Source: Primulina eburnea (lineage: Eukaryota > Streptophyta > Magnoliopsida > Lamiales > Gesneriaceae). Taken from it: a DNA stretch of 64,000 nucleotides. The notes beneath the pieces were generated by a model. That model did no database searches, was not told the DNA's origin, and saw nothing but the letters and a program-made list of their open reading frames with translations. The stretch spans positions 24,314,978 to 24,378,977 of the forward strand of contig NC_133105.1 of NCBI RefSeq assembly GCF_022965805.1. The letters are read 5' to 3'. Shown piece after piece: positions 31,630 through 44,000 of this stretch. The position numbers and the translations under genes were made by a program. Every line of letters starts with the position of its first letter. The stretch's first letter is position 1.

Positions 31630-33557
31630 TGTTCAGTGTGGTTTACGTAATCAGGTGATTTGAAGGAGTTAGAAAAACGAAGAAGGAAGATTTAAAATGA
31701 AAAGCACAGTAGATTGTATTCCCCACCCTCTGTACACAATTGATCAGTACATGTGTATTTATGCTTACGAAGGCAAAGGATAAAAAAGTATAAATGAATA
31801 TAAAGAATATAATCAAATTTGTTGTATTGTTACACCGACATATCAGAAGTGAGATCCAGAGCCTTCTAGAGCTTATGATCTTCTGCATATGTGATTATAT
31901 AGCTTCTTGTGTACTCGGTTTTGATGATGTCACTTAACATCCCTCCTTCCCAACATCAGCGTCGGATTTTCCATAATGCTGAGCTTGGATTGCAAATCCC
32001 ATACCCGCCACGAACTACATTTGGGATTTAAAAAAATCATCGAACCCGAACCCGAACCCGAAAAAATCCAGGATCTCATCACCATTTCGGGTTTTCCCCG
32101 CGGGGCTACAAACCCGTGGAGAAAGTTGTCATCCCTATGTGAAGTATGTCTGTTAACATGAAGTTCGATGAGCAGAGACTGAAGCCAAAGTAATTCTGAA
32201 GCGGCATTTGCGAGACTACGATATTCTGCCTCAATATTTGATCGAGAGACAACCGATTGTTTCTTTGAACACCAGGTGATAGGCGAGCTACCTAAACACC
32301 AACAAAATCCAGAGGTGGAATGCCTATCATCTGGATCATTGGCCCAATCTGCATCACAAAAACCATGAAGAGGAAGCCGAGAAGCGGCAGTAAGATGAAT
32401 TCCATGTTTTGACGTTCCATTGAGATAAAGAAGGATTCGCTCAACAGCCTTCCAGTGAGAAAGACAAGGACTTTGCATGAACTGACAAGCTTTATTCACA
32501 CTGTAGGCAATATCTAGTCTTGTAATTGTGAGATACTGTAGGGCACCCACGATGCTACGATACAAAGTTACATCAGAAAATTGTTCTGCATCTTTAGAGA
32601 AAAGCTTTAACCCAGAGATAATAGGAGTGGGTAATGATTTGGCAATGTCCATATTTGTTCTTTTTCAGCAGATCAAGTATGTATTTGGTTTGAGATATAA
32701 ATAAACCACTGGAAGAAGGCCTTGAAACTTTAATACCTAAAAAGTATGAGAGATTGATCAAGTGTTTCAAGAAGAACTTTGAATTTAAATGACAACTAAG
32801 GTCCTTGATTTGAGCAACGTTGTTTCTTGTGATAATTATATTCAGCTTTCATAGCATCACACCAAGCTGGACGTACTATGACATCATGTGCAGTGGTTGG
32901 TTTATGAATGGGCGTAAGTTGAGAAACATACACCCTCGGTTTGTAAATACCTGCTTTGGACCGAGTAACCACGGGGTGAACATTCGTAGGAGGAGGAATA
33001 AACTGCTCATTAGTGGGAGAAATAGGTAGAGATGAAGAGGAAATCTCAGAAGTGTTGATGGGAGGTACATGAGTTATGGAGGGTGAGTGGCGCGGAGGTG
33101 GAGATGAAGAAGTGATAGTGGGATTGGGTACATAAGATTAGAGGACTCTGAGGATGCACGATGTGAAGTTTCGGAATAATTACCGAAGAAAGGAAATGAA
33201 CACTCATCAAACTTAACATCTCGAGAAATATAAACACAACCATCTTGATTAGGCATTTATACCCTTTGTGTTTGTTGCTATTGCCAAGAAAAGTGCATGG
33301 TTTAGAACTAAACTCAAGCTTATGTGTATTGTAAATTAGAAGATAGGGAAAGCACGAGCACCCAAAAACACGAGGAAGAGAATAATCAGAGTCAAGATTG
33401 GATAACTTTGTGAGAGGGGCAGCACCTTGAATGGCAGAATTAGGAAGATGATTGATGAAAAAAATACAGGTGGAAAAAGCATCGTCCCAAAATTTGAGAG
33501 GCATGTGATCGTGAGCAAGGAGAGAAAGACCAATGTCAACTATATGATGGTGTTTCC
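31630..33557 (-). mobile_element. truncated Ty1/copia element with one short LTR
   Basis: The LTR 31630-31939 (310 bp) has inverted ends: TGTTCAGTG at the left, and TGTTAAGTG at the right on the - strand. A purine tract (GGAAGGAGGGA) abuts it. Integrase C-terminal and RNase H sequence follow. The RT core is missing and the 5' half is cut at 33557 by LTR-like DNA starting TGTGACACC. Confidence 0.75.
31945..33557 (-). pseudogene. copia integrase C-terminus and RNase H, RT deleted
   Basis: From 33557 down: RKHHHIVDIGLSLLAHDH, KFWDDAFSTCIFFINHLPN and YSLPRVFGCSCFPYL are the integrase C-terminal part. The frame then degrades. At about 32815 it passes directly from the pre-RT block PAWCDAMKAEYN to the RT C-terminal block YFLGIKVSRPSSSGLFIS, so the RT fingers and palm with the YVDD box are absent. 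RNase H (32652 downward) retains GFCDADWAND, NIEAEYRSLANAASEL and a shifted end. It cannot encode an active polymerase. Confidence 0.78.
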
Positions 33558-34291
33558 TGTGACACCGCAACTCAGGACTTAGCCCTTGAGAAATGCCATC
33601 TTACCTAAGTATATCTCGTGCGGAAATAGTCCTTTGAAGTATTATAGAAAGTAAAAAAAAATCTACTAAACTTTATTAGCGGAAGCGAATCTAACAAAGC
33701 ACCAGTAAATTCGATGGAGATAAGGCCAAACTAAAAACATAAAAAAAGATTTATTATAAATATTTCAGACAACCACTGCTAGATCATTCACCGAAATTTC
33801 CTTCTTTATCCAATTCCGGTATACATGCCTCTGGAAATTACAATGAATAAAGAAAATAGAGAGGTTAAGTCTTTAAGGACTACGTGAAAATTAAATAATA
33901 ATCAATATGATGTTAAATTTAACCGAATGATATAATAGACAATAGGGCGAGCATCCGACTATATGAATGCACAAGATAGAAAATATGATTAGCAAGAATA
34001 ATGAGCAAAGTGAACTAATATACCCGAACCAAAGTCACGTTGTTCAATGAACTCAATCTCCAGACCAAAGTACGTTGTCCAGGGCTCCGTCTTGGTCAAT
34101 CATTTTGTCATTCAATCATTCGTTCATTCATTCGTTGATTAACCAAGACCTTATTTGGTGAAAGTTCGATAAGAATCACATTTAGTGTGATGATATGAGA
34201 ACTTTTTAGTGAAGCATTCCATCATTATGTAATAACAGTAATGAGTAAATTAAGTAGAATAAATTTGACTATGATGCGATCAATATGATAG
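33558..34291. mobile_element. LTR-like fragment, probably gypsy
   Basis: It starts TGTGACACCGCAACTC exactly where the copia reading frame is cut. It is non-coding, contains TTTATTAGCGGAAGCGAA, typical of reversed gypsy LTRs, and ends at the solo LTR. Its other end is not identified. CATTCATTCGTT-type words occur near 34110-34135. Confidence 0.35.
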
Positions 34292-37200
34292 TGTAGAGCT
34301 CAAAATCAGTATACGTAAATCCCATACATTTATTTAATTGTTAAATTGCTTATTTAAGTTTAAAATAATTTTAGTGATGCATGATTTATTAAATTGTATT
34401 ATTTTAATATTTATGTGATGCACGTTAAAATATTTTCTTGAGTTTCATGTTTCAGGAGATTATTCGATGCAAGATCAAGGAAGTGAGACCGGCGACGATT
34501 TTGGCAATTTTAAATTGTGGTATTTTATTTTTAAGTTAAGATTATGACATTTTAAATAATTTATTAAGTTTAGAATTTTAAAGCCTAAAAATTATTTATT
34601 TAGTGATTTTAAGATTTTAAAACTTTTAAAAGTTAGTGAGTGTGCATTTTATTTTAAATTAGGGGATTTGGTGTAAGTAGGGAACATTAACTTTTAATCA
34701 ACACCTTTATTTTTATTTAAGCAATTTTATTTCCCTAATTACTCTCAAAACTCACGCGCACACACACTTTTACACACACTAATTTACGTTAATCACACAA
34801 CACAGACTTAAACAAATCATTCTTTTTTTTTTTAAAAGAAAAGCTAGGGTTCTTTGCTAGAGAGCAGCCGCCCCTCCCCTTCAGATTTCAGCATATTTTC
34901 ATTGAGGTTTCTTCAAAGGAAATCGTGCCATGTTCATCTCGGGTCGTCTCTCGCATCTTTCCCGCGTCGGTATCGTCGGTTCGGTAAATTTTAATATCAA
35001 AGGCATGTATATTCTTTCATTCTTGCATCGATCTTGTCATATTATTCGTGTTGTTGTTTATTACGCGTGAAAATTCATGTATGTTTTAAAACGTTCGAGA
35101 AAAATTTTTTTGGATCGGTTTTGAAATGATTTTAGATCTGAAAACTCGAAATTCGTTATCATTTTAAATACTGCAACTTTTCGGTCTATTTTCTGGAAAA
35201 AATTTCAACATATAAAACGTAGAAATTTTCGATACTTTCGATGAGACAGTAAATTTGAAATATTTGGATAAGCAATGAGTGAGTTATGGTTGTTTTTGTG
35301 TGAATGCTCAAACTGCGACTTTTATGAAAATGTGTTCTTGACATGTTCTTGAAGTTAGACGTTGCAGGATTCGTTGGCATCGCCGGGCTTGTGCTACTGC
35401 ATTTAGATATGTTATGGGATGTATGTAGGTGTTATTTGGTGGTTTGTTTGGGTCGAGATTGGCTTGGGATGTAATAGAAGTCGTAGGAAGCGAAACAATG
35501 TCGAATTACGGGTTATTGTTGTATGAAGTTGCTTGTCGATGTTTGGGGATAGGGATGTAAACGAACCAAATCATTTGTGAGCTATTCGAAACTCAATTCG
35601 ATAAAAGCTCGTTTGAGTTCGTTTAATGAGGCTTGTTAAGATAAACAAACCAAACTCAAGCTTTACAGTATTCGGCTCGTTAGCTCGTGAACATGTTCGT
35701 TGGTAAGTTCATGAGTAATCTTTTAGATGAAAAAATAATATTTACAAATTTTAATAAGAATAATATATTTTTCTTTAAATATATAATTTACTTTTTAATT
35801 AATTTAATGAAAATTAAAATGTATAATTCATATATATTAAGCTTGTGCTCGATAAAGGTTTGAATAAGCTCGTGAGCCATGCATATATTCGTTAAATAAA
35901 GCTCGAGCTTGGCTCGATTATAAACGAACCAAGCTCCAACATTCAAGAATTCGGCTCGAATCGACTCGATTACATCCCTACTTGGGGACGTTCGGGGTGT
36001 TTGTACGGTTTGAATCAATGTAATAGCATTCTAAGATGAGTCTCGAGGTGTTGGTTTATGGTCTTTAGGCTTGGATTGAAAGAGTGATTGAATAAGATAG
36101 CAAATTTTAGTGAGTTTCCATGTCCAGAGGCTACCCGGACTCCGAACGGAGTCCATGTCTTTTTTCATTTGAATATTAGAAATTTCAGTGCCTACCCGAA
36201 CCCCTACACGGGATCCGTGTACCCTTTTTTTTAAATTTTTTTTTTAAAATATGAATATAAAGTATATGATTTGTTTTGTGGGTATGAATATAAAATATAG
36301 GATTTGTTTTGGAGTTCTATGTCATAGTTTAGTACGATGATTAAACGAGGTCAAGTTCCGAGTGATTTAGAATGTCATAGATATTTACTTCGATGGCAAG
36401 TCCGAATACCTACGTCTAAGCTATGAAATATAAGTGTTTGAACTCATGTTAGTATATGCAGCAGTGGCCCCAAGCGAGATCCAACGAATCTCTCAACGCC
36501 AAGTAAGTATGTTCGACGTGCAAAAAAAATACTTTCAAGTTTTTGAGGTATGCTAAATGTCTTGTGACCAATTTATGTATGAGATTGGAAAGTGGTAAAG
36601 AATGATCAGGGACTAATCCACCTCGTTAAAGCATGAATAAGTTTAGATCAGGATTAGAAAGCGGTAAAGCATGACTAGAGACCAATCCACCCGTTAAAGC
36701 ATGAACGGGGATCTCATGTATGTGGCAGTGGATCTTCCTGTCAACCCAGTACAGTGGTTTAATCTGATCAGGCGCATTTATGTATGAGTCACTTGCTTTG
36801 AAACATATCTCTACCCAAAATGATGTTATGTATGCTCAAGTACTATGTATGATGCAGGTATGTTTAAAAAAATTTATGATGATGGCACGTCTATGTTTAT
36901 GCTACTACGTTCAAGTTTCAAATATGTACGCTCTTTTTTAAAGATGCATGTGGTTTTATTACGTATTACTTGATACCTCCAGTTTATATATGTTGAGTCT
37001 TTAGACTCACTAGACTTGGTCGATGCATGTGAGGATGCATTTGAGGAGACGAGGGGTGAGGACCAGTGAGTTGGCTTGGACTGAGCAGAAGGCTAAACCC
37101 GAGGACCGCCATGTTTTAAGAATTTATGAAAGTTTCAAATACTCTGATTTCATGTTTGTTTACGATGTTCTAAAACAAGTATTTTTGTTAGCAAAATTTC

Positions 37201-37378
37201 TATGGTGATCTTTTATTGCAAATACTTTTAGATGGTAGACAAACTTGAGTGTGGTTGGTTTTTGACAAATGTTTTTAGACGAACGAGGCATTTTAATGCA
37301 AATTCGAAAGTTTATTTTATATTTTAAAAAAATTATTTTTTCGCAAATTTTAAGTAGTGTAAAGTACGGTATGTTACA
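34292..37378 (+). mobile_element. solo LTR of a gypsy-type element
   Basis: A TG...CA sequence of 3087 bp (TGTAGAGCTC to GTATGTTACA) is flanked by the perfect 5-bp duplication GATAG (34287-34291 and 37379-37383). No internal element region or second LTR is present. The orientation (+) is suggested only by layout (AT-rich first part, CT-rich leader-like part near 34850). A hAT-type MITE is inserted at 35550. The part from 36027 on is repeated at 54910-56261. Confidence 0.8.
35550..35980. mobile_element. 431-bp hAT-type MITE inside the solo LTR
   Basis: The terminal inverted repeats are TAGGGATGTAA and TTACATCCCTA. The flanking 8-bp direct repeats TTTGGGGA (35542-35549) and CTTGGGGA (35981-35988) differ by one base. 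This fits the hAT superfamily. Inner GCTCG/CGAGC-rich words are also inverted. There is no coding capacity. Confidence 0.85.
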
Positions 37379-37383
37379 GATAG

Positions 37384-37682
37384 ATTCGATCGGTAAGAAA
37401 GATATAGTCATGATTGATGATTTATTCTGATAGAAGAAGTGGCCATCGAAGTGTTGCATCAACGAGATTAAGAGATACAATAATTATGCACAAGCACAAT
37501 AAATCAATAAAACATGGAAAATATCATTTAATAAGATATATATCATAATTTCCAGGCCATCTACAAAAGTTATAGGAAGAACGGTAAAAATAAATTCCTC
37601 ACCTTGGTAACTTACTACAGATGAGTGTGAGAATCTAAATTTCAAGCCAATCCTATTGATCAAGGTGATTAACATTAGTATA
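37384..37682. other. short spacer between solo LTR and CACTA element 2
   Basis: AT-rich sequence with a 63-codon frame on the - strand (37675-37484) that I do not recognise and cannot support as a gene. The spacer is repeated at 56267-56565. Confidence 0.5.
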
Positions 37683-38946
37683 CACTACAAAAAAAAGACT
37701 AAAGACAATGGTGAAAAACCGTTGTTATATGTCTTGAAAAATCGTTGCTAAATCCCCTGTGGTTAAAGGGTACGCTCAAAGACAACGGTGAAAAACCGTT
37801 GTCGTAGACATCAAATACAACGGTGGAAAACCGTTGTGGTATGTCTTGAAAAACCGTTGTTAAATCCCCTGTGGTTAAAGGATACGCTCAAAGACAACGG
37901 TGAAAAACCGTTGTCGTAGACATCAAATACAACAGTGGAAAATCGTTGTCGTATGTCTTAAAAAACCGTTGTTAAAGCCCTTGTGGTTAAAAGGTGCGCT
38001 CAAAGACATCGGTGAAAAACCGTTGTAATAGAAGTCAACGACAACGGTGAAAAACCGTTGTAAAATGATATTTGCGACAGACTCCATACAAAAACCCGTC
38101 GGAATTAGCGACGGTTTCTTAACCGTAGCGACGGTTAATAATAACCGTCGCTACTTTAGCGACTGTTTATCATTACTTGTCGCTAAATATAGCGACGACA
38201 TTCATGTAAAATACCGTCGCTACGTAGCGACGATTAATACATGAATTCCGTCGCTAATATTTTCGGTAAAATAAAAAAATTAATAATTTAATAAATTTGT
38301 TTTGTTAATTGGTACAATCGTGTAAGAGATAAAAATATTTAAGTGTCGTGAAGTGATAAAATCGTATAAGAGATAAAAAATTTAATTGTTTTGAAGTGGT
38401 AAAATCGTGTAAGAGATAAAAATTTTAAGGTTGTGAAGTGGTAAAATCGTGTAAGAGATAAAAATTTCAAGTCTTGTGAAGTTGTAAAATCGTGTAAGTG
38501 ATGAAAATGGAGCGAATTTGCATGTATTTATAGAGAGTGTTGGAAGAAAATGGAGGGAAATATAGGCGGGATCGAATTTTTGAAATTGGCGACGGTGTTT
38601 CTAAAACTGTCGCTAATATTCGCGACAGTGTTTGTAAAACCGTCGCTACTATTTGCGACGGTTTTAGATATTTTGTCGCTAATTTCAAATTAGCACTGGG
38701 TGCACTTGATTCTGTTGCTTACTTTAGCGACGATTTACAATAAACCGTCGCAAAGTTGAAATTAGCGACCCTTATCTAATACCGTCGCTAATAGGTTTAA
38801 ACCGCTAATACCGTTGTGTTCTATTTGTAACCCACGTCAATCGACAACGGTTTTTCTAAAACCGTTGTCGATTGTCCAAAAAACACGCTAATGGACAACG
38901 GTTTATGAAACCGTTGTCATAAACGTTCAAAGACAACGGTTGTAAA
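37683..38946. mobile_element. CACTA element 2, interrupted by copia B
   Basis: The left end CACTACAAAAAAAAGACT and the same zoned GACAACGGT / GCGACGGTT words as element 1 are present, with the about 45-bp core array near 38315-38500. The right terminus is not seen because copia B begins at 38947. The five bases before it are GTAAA, the expected left half of the copia duplication. Confidence 0.88.
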
Positions 38947-41027
38947 TGAAAGCGGACCGGTTACGGTGGTCGGAAGCGCAACGGAAGTCAAAAAATTTCA
39001 AATTTAATCAAGAATTTTCGGCCACCATGTTTATTGTGCAATATTTACAAAATAACACCATAAATCATACATAGGGTGTTTGAAGAAGGTTTACCTATCA
39101 ACCCCTTGAGGTTGATGTATGGCTCCAACTTAGTTGACAAGCAACTAAGCTCTTCAAGGTTGATGAGTCTACAAGCTCCTCCAACTCCAAAATTAAGCCC
39201 ACCACTAGCAAGGTAAAACCCCTCTTGATTTGCACTAGAAAAATCAAGAGGATTTTTCAATGAGAAGATTTTATTCTCCAAGAAAATGAAGAACAAAAGA
39301 GAGAAAAATTTGAGAGAAATTTGGGAGAGAAAAAATCGGCCAAGTGAGATACAAGAATGGAGGAGTGAAGTCTAGTCTTGGGTGTGTGAAAAGTTGGGAG
39401 AAAAAGTTGCATGACTTTGCAATTTTTTTTAATCAAAAGTATTCAAGACTCTTCACCTCCCAAGCATGCAAACCCTAGCATGTCTCACATATATTATATG
39501 GTTTTTAACACATTAAAAAACTATGGACTAAATTTTAATTATCTCAAACACATTTGAGATTAATTAAATACTTCTTGAATTTATTCAAGTCCCACTAGTT
39601 AAATAATTATTTTAATTGAGTTCTACAAGACTCAATATTATTTAATTAATTCAACACTTGAATTAATTTAATTATTTAGACTCTACTAGGTCCACTAGTG
39701 TTTAATTAATTCAACACTTGAATTAATTTAATTTAGTCCACAATAATGTTTATGAAAATCACAATTTTCAACTACATTATTTACTTGGCCAAATTTTAAT
39801 CTTTGGAACACTTCCATAAATTAAAATTTATATTTCTCTCTTAGAAGTCATACTTATATTTTTCTTTACGCTTATAAACACATTTATAAGCCGTTCAACA
39901 CATTGAACTATTTTACTTCTCATCGGGGTTTACAAAGCCAATACTTGTGTGGCCCTCAATGGTTCATTGATACAACTAGCCGTGGGTTCACATCTCAATG
40001 TGATTCGGACTAAACATGTCCTTATTCGAGCATACCCCAATTGCTCCATTCTTACTTATCAACTCCTTGATAGTAAGAAAGTCAGAACTCAAGTCTGATA
40101 GTACCCAACCAATCACGTTAAACGCCTAGCAGCATCGCTTACGTGATTCCCTAGGTATCACATGATAGTGCCTGCAAGAACCATTCAATTATGGTTAGCG
40201 TACAGTACGGTCCCTTCAACTCATATATCCCGACCGATTCGACAACTATTGGTTTATCGAGAGTTGTCAATGAATCGATACTATGTGTCATGTTGTGGTT
40301 GCATCGATGGTGTAATCTATGAAACCCCTTTCATAATTACCACCATACTCTGATCAGAGATTTCAACCCACACATACACGAAAAACACATAGGATATCCA
40401 TACCCGTAGGTAAGCGGTGAATCCCCGGCTACAATGCATCGACTCCTACATGTTTCGCTGTAACACCCAACCTTGCCACCTGATGACCCCATAAGAGTCG
40501 GTAAACAAGTCAAAGTGAAACGCTAGCAGATAGAGTCTCAATGTTGTCCCGGGTCATAAGGACTAATGGTGTACAACCATAAACTAGGACCTTTCCACTC
40601 GATAAGTGAGAACCACTTGGAAAGTCCTTTATAGAGGGTTGTTCAGTGCACTCTACAAGGAGCACCTATCTGCATGCTCGGACATCACAATGTCCCCTAC
40701 CAATGAAACATGGAACTCACATCGCAGATACTAGTCTCTAACTCGAGCGGCCTTTATCCTTCTTAGTGGCGGCTGAATCGACTAGGAACGGTTTAGAATA
40801 TACAGTATTCCAAATATGAGTTTCATGATACTCATCATATGAGCATCTCATATTCTTTCTACTATTTGTATATTCTAGGACTTTATCTATGCAACTAGCA
40901 TGGGTATTAAGATAAAGATGCGCCAAATTAATAAATTCAAATATTATTAAAATAAAGATCGTTTATACAAAGAGTTTCATCGTGAACAGTCGGCCAACAC
41001 TTGGCTCGACGTACACCTACTCTAACA
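38947..41027 (-). repeat. 3' LTR of copia B
   Basis: It runs TGAAAGCGGACC to CTACTCTAACA on the + strand. The three R/U5 hairpins lie at 39097-39116, 39129-39149 and 39221-39251. The palindrome is CTCTGATCAGAG where copia A has CTCTGGCCAGAG. Confidence 0.93.
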
Positions 41028-41041
41028 ATCTCCCACTTGCA

Positions 41042-44000
41042 CTAGAGCCAACTACCCATATACTTCAGACCCATTGATTCGCGATGCTTCTCGAATGATG
41101 GTCCTGGTAAAGGCTTAGTTAGTGGATCAGGAACATTATCTGCGGAGCCGACTTTGTCGATCGTGACATCTCCTCTTTCCACGATCTCTCTGAGGATGTG
41201 GTACTTTCTCAATACGTGTTTGGACTTCTGATGAGACCTTGGCTCCTTCGCCTGAGCTATGGCTCCCGTGTTGTCGCACATCACCGGGATAGGAGAAACT
41301 CCATTTGGAATGACGCCCAACTCTTGGACGAAATTCCTAATCCAAACAGCATCCTTTGCTGCAGCCGATGCAGCAATGTATTCTGCCTCAGTGGTGGAAT
41401 CCGCAGTACTGTCTTGCTTGGAACTCTTCCAAGAGACCGCACCACCATTGAGCAAGAATATGAATCCGGAGGTTGACTTCGAGTCATCAACATCGCTTTG
41501 GAAGCTAGAGTCGGTATAGCCTTCCAATTTTAGTTCTCCACCCCCATAGACCAAAATTAACTTATTGGTCCTTCTCAAATACTTGAGGATGTCTTTCACA
41601 GCTTTCCAGTGTGAAAGACCAGGGTTGGATTGATATCTACTCACTACACTTAGTGCAAATGCCACGTCAGGACGTGTAGATATCATCCCATACATGATAC
41701 TACCAATAGCCGAAGCATACGGAATTCGTGTCATCGCCGCTATCTCTGCATCAGTCTTGGGAGACATATACTTGGATAGGGACACGCCATGACACATTGG
41801 TAGATGTCCTCTCTTGGACTCATCCATCGAGAACCGCTTCACGATGGTATCAATGTATGTGGACTGGGTGAGACCAAGCAACCTTTTTGATCTATCTCTA
41901 TAGATCTGTATTCCTAATACAAAAGATGCTTCACCCAAGTCCTGCATTGAGAACTTACTTGCTAACCATATCTTTGTTGATTGCAACATTCCTACATCAT
42001 TCCCAATGAGTAGAATGTCATCAACATAAAGAACAAGGAATGTCACAGCACTCCCACTGACCTTCTTATACACACAGGGTTCCTCAGGATTCTTAGTAAA
42101 ACCAAACTCTTTGATTGTACTATCGAATCTGAGGTTCCAACTCCTCGATGCCTGCTTAAGACCATAAATAGATCTTTGAAGTTTGCATACCATATGCTCA
42201 CTTCCAATAGATGTAAACCCCTCAGGTTGAGACATGTAAATCTCTTCCTTAATATCCCCATTAAGGAAGGCTGTCTTCACATCCATCTGCCATATCTCAT
42301 AGTCATACCATGCAGCTATGGCTAGCAATATCCTAATGGACTTGAACATCGCAACTGGAGAAAAGGTTTCCTCATAGTCAACACCTTGCCTTTGAGTATA
42401 CCCTTTTGCTACCAATCGCGCCTTGAAGGTCAATACCTTCCCATCCGCCCCAAGTTTCCTCTTGTAAATCCATTTACACCCTATGGGAACAATTCCCTCA
42501 GGTGGATCCACGAGATTCCACACTTGGTTCGAATGCATGGAATTCATCTCAGATTCCATTGCTTCAAGCCATTTGGATGAATCGGCATCAGATAACGCTT
42601 CCTTGAAGGTCCTTGGATCACATCCAAGGTTAGGCTCATCATGGCCCTCTTCAAGAAGCAGACCATACCTCATAGGTGGTCTCGAGACTCTCTCGGTTCT
42701 TCTAGGAGCTTGTATCTCCTCTCTTGGTTTCTCGGGTGTGGGTTCTACAACTGTGGGTGTCTCTCGAACCTCTTCGAGTTCTATCATCTCGCCTTTTCTA
42801 TCCAATAGAAATTCCTTTTCCAAAAAGGTTGCGTTCCTAGAAACAAACACCTTTGTTTCTTGGGGATGATAGAAGAAATATCCAACTGAATTCCTTGGAT
42901 ATCCCACAAAGTAGCATAAAATGGATCGACTATCCAATTTATCTCCCACTGTCTGCTTCACATAAGCAGGACACCCCCATATTCTAAGATAAGAATACTT
43001 GGGAGGCTTACCCATCCATATCTCATATGGAGTCTTGTCAACTGCCTTTGTATGGACATTGTTCAACAACAGTGCCGCTGTCTCAAGCGCATATCCCCAA
43101 AAGGATGGCGGCAACTCCGTGAACCCCATCATAGACCGAACCATGTCCATCAAAGTCCGGTTACGACGCTCCGAAACACCATTCAACTGCGGTGTAGCGA
43201 GCGGAGTCCACTGCGAGAGAATCCCATTCTCTTTAAGATACTCTTGGAACTCGGCACTCAAGTACTCACCACCTCGATCCGATCGAAGTCTCTTGATGCT
43301 TCGTCCCAATTGCTTCTCTACTTCACTTTTGAATTCTTTGAACCTTTCAAAGGCTTCAGACTTGTATTTCATCAAATACACATACCCATATCTCGAAAAG
43401 TAATCGGTAAAGGTGATGAAGTAGGAATGTCCATGCTTAGTGGTGATGCTAAGTGGACCGCACACATCGGTATGGATCAAATCCAATAACCCTTTGGCTC
43501 GCTCCGCATGGCCCTTAAAGGGAATTTTGGTCATCTTTCCTTTTAGACAGGATTCACAAGTCGTGAGAGCATTAATATCAGACATATCAAACATGCCAAC
43601 TCCCACTAGCTTGTTCATCCTTCTTGAGGAAATATGTCCTAATCGAGCATGCCATAATTGTGCCGAATTAAGAGTATCTTGTTTGCGCTTATTTGTTGTT
43701 GTTATTGCTTGGACATTGTTAAGTGGAATATCTTTTAATTTTAAGGTGTAGAGATTGTTTTCAAGTTCACCGGTACCAACTAAACATTCATTCTTGTAAA
43801 TATTGCAAACACCTTTGCCAAATAAACAAGAAAATCCATCAATATCAAGCATAGGAATGGAAATAATGTTTCTCATCAAGTCTGGTACAAATAAAACATC
43901 TCTTAAAACCAACTTAAAATCATTGTTCAATAGCAAGTAAACATCTCCTACGGCTTTGGCAGCAACCCTTGCTTCATTGCCCATCCTCAAGAAGGTCTCA

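Noticed and set aside
37484..37675. 63-codon frame on the - strand next to CACTA element 2 (VVSYQGEEFIFTVLPITF)
   Set aside because: I recognise no family, there is no supporting context, and its length is within chance for this composition. The repeat at 56367-56558 belongs to the duplicated block and is not evidence of selection.
33558..37682. Single LTR spanning both sides of the solo LTR
   Set aside because: The left flank looks LTR-like, but the right flank shows no matching end, so I could not support one interrupted element.
42483..42869. 128-codon + strand frame inside copia B pol, and similar + strand frames at 43052-43489
   Set aside because: These are antisense shadows of the conserved pol frame.
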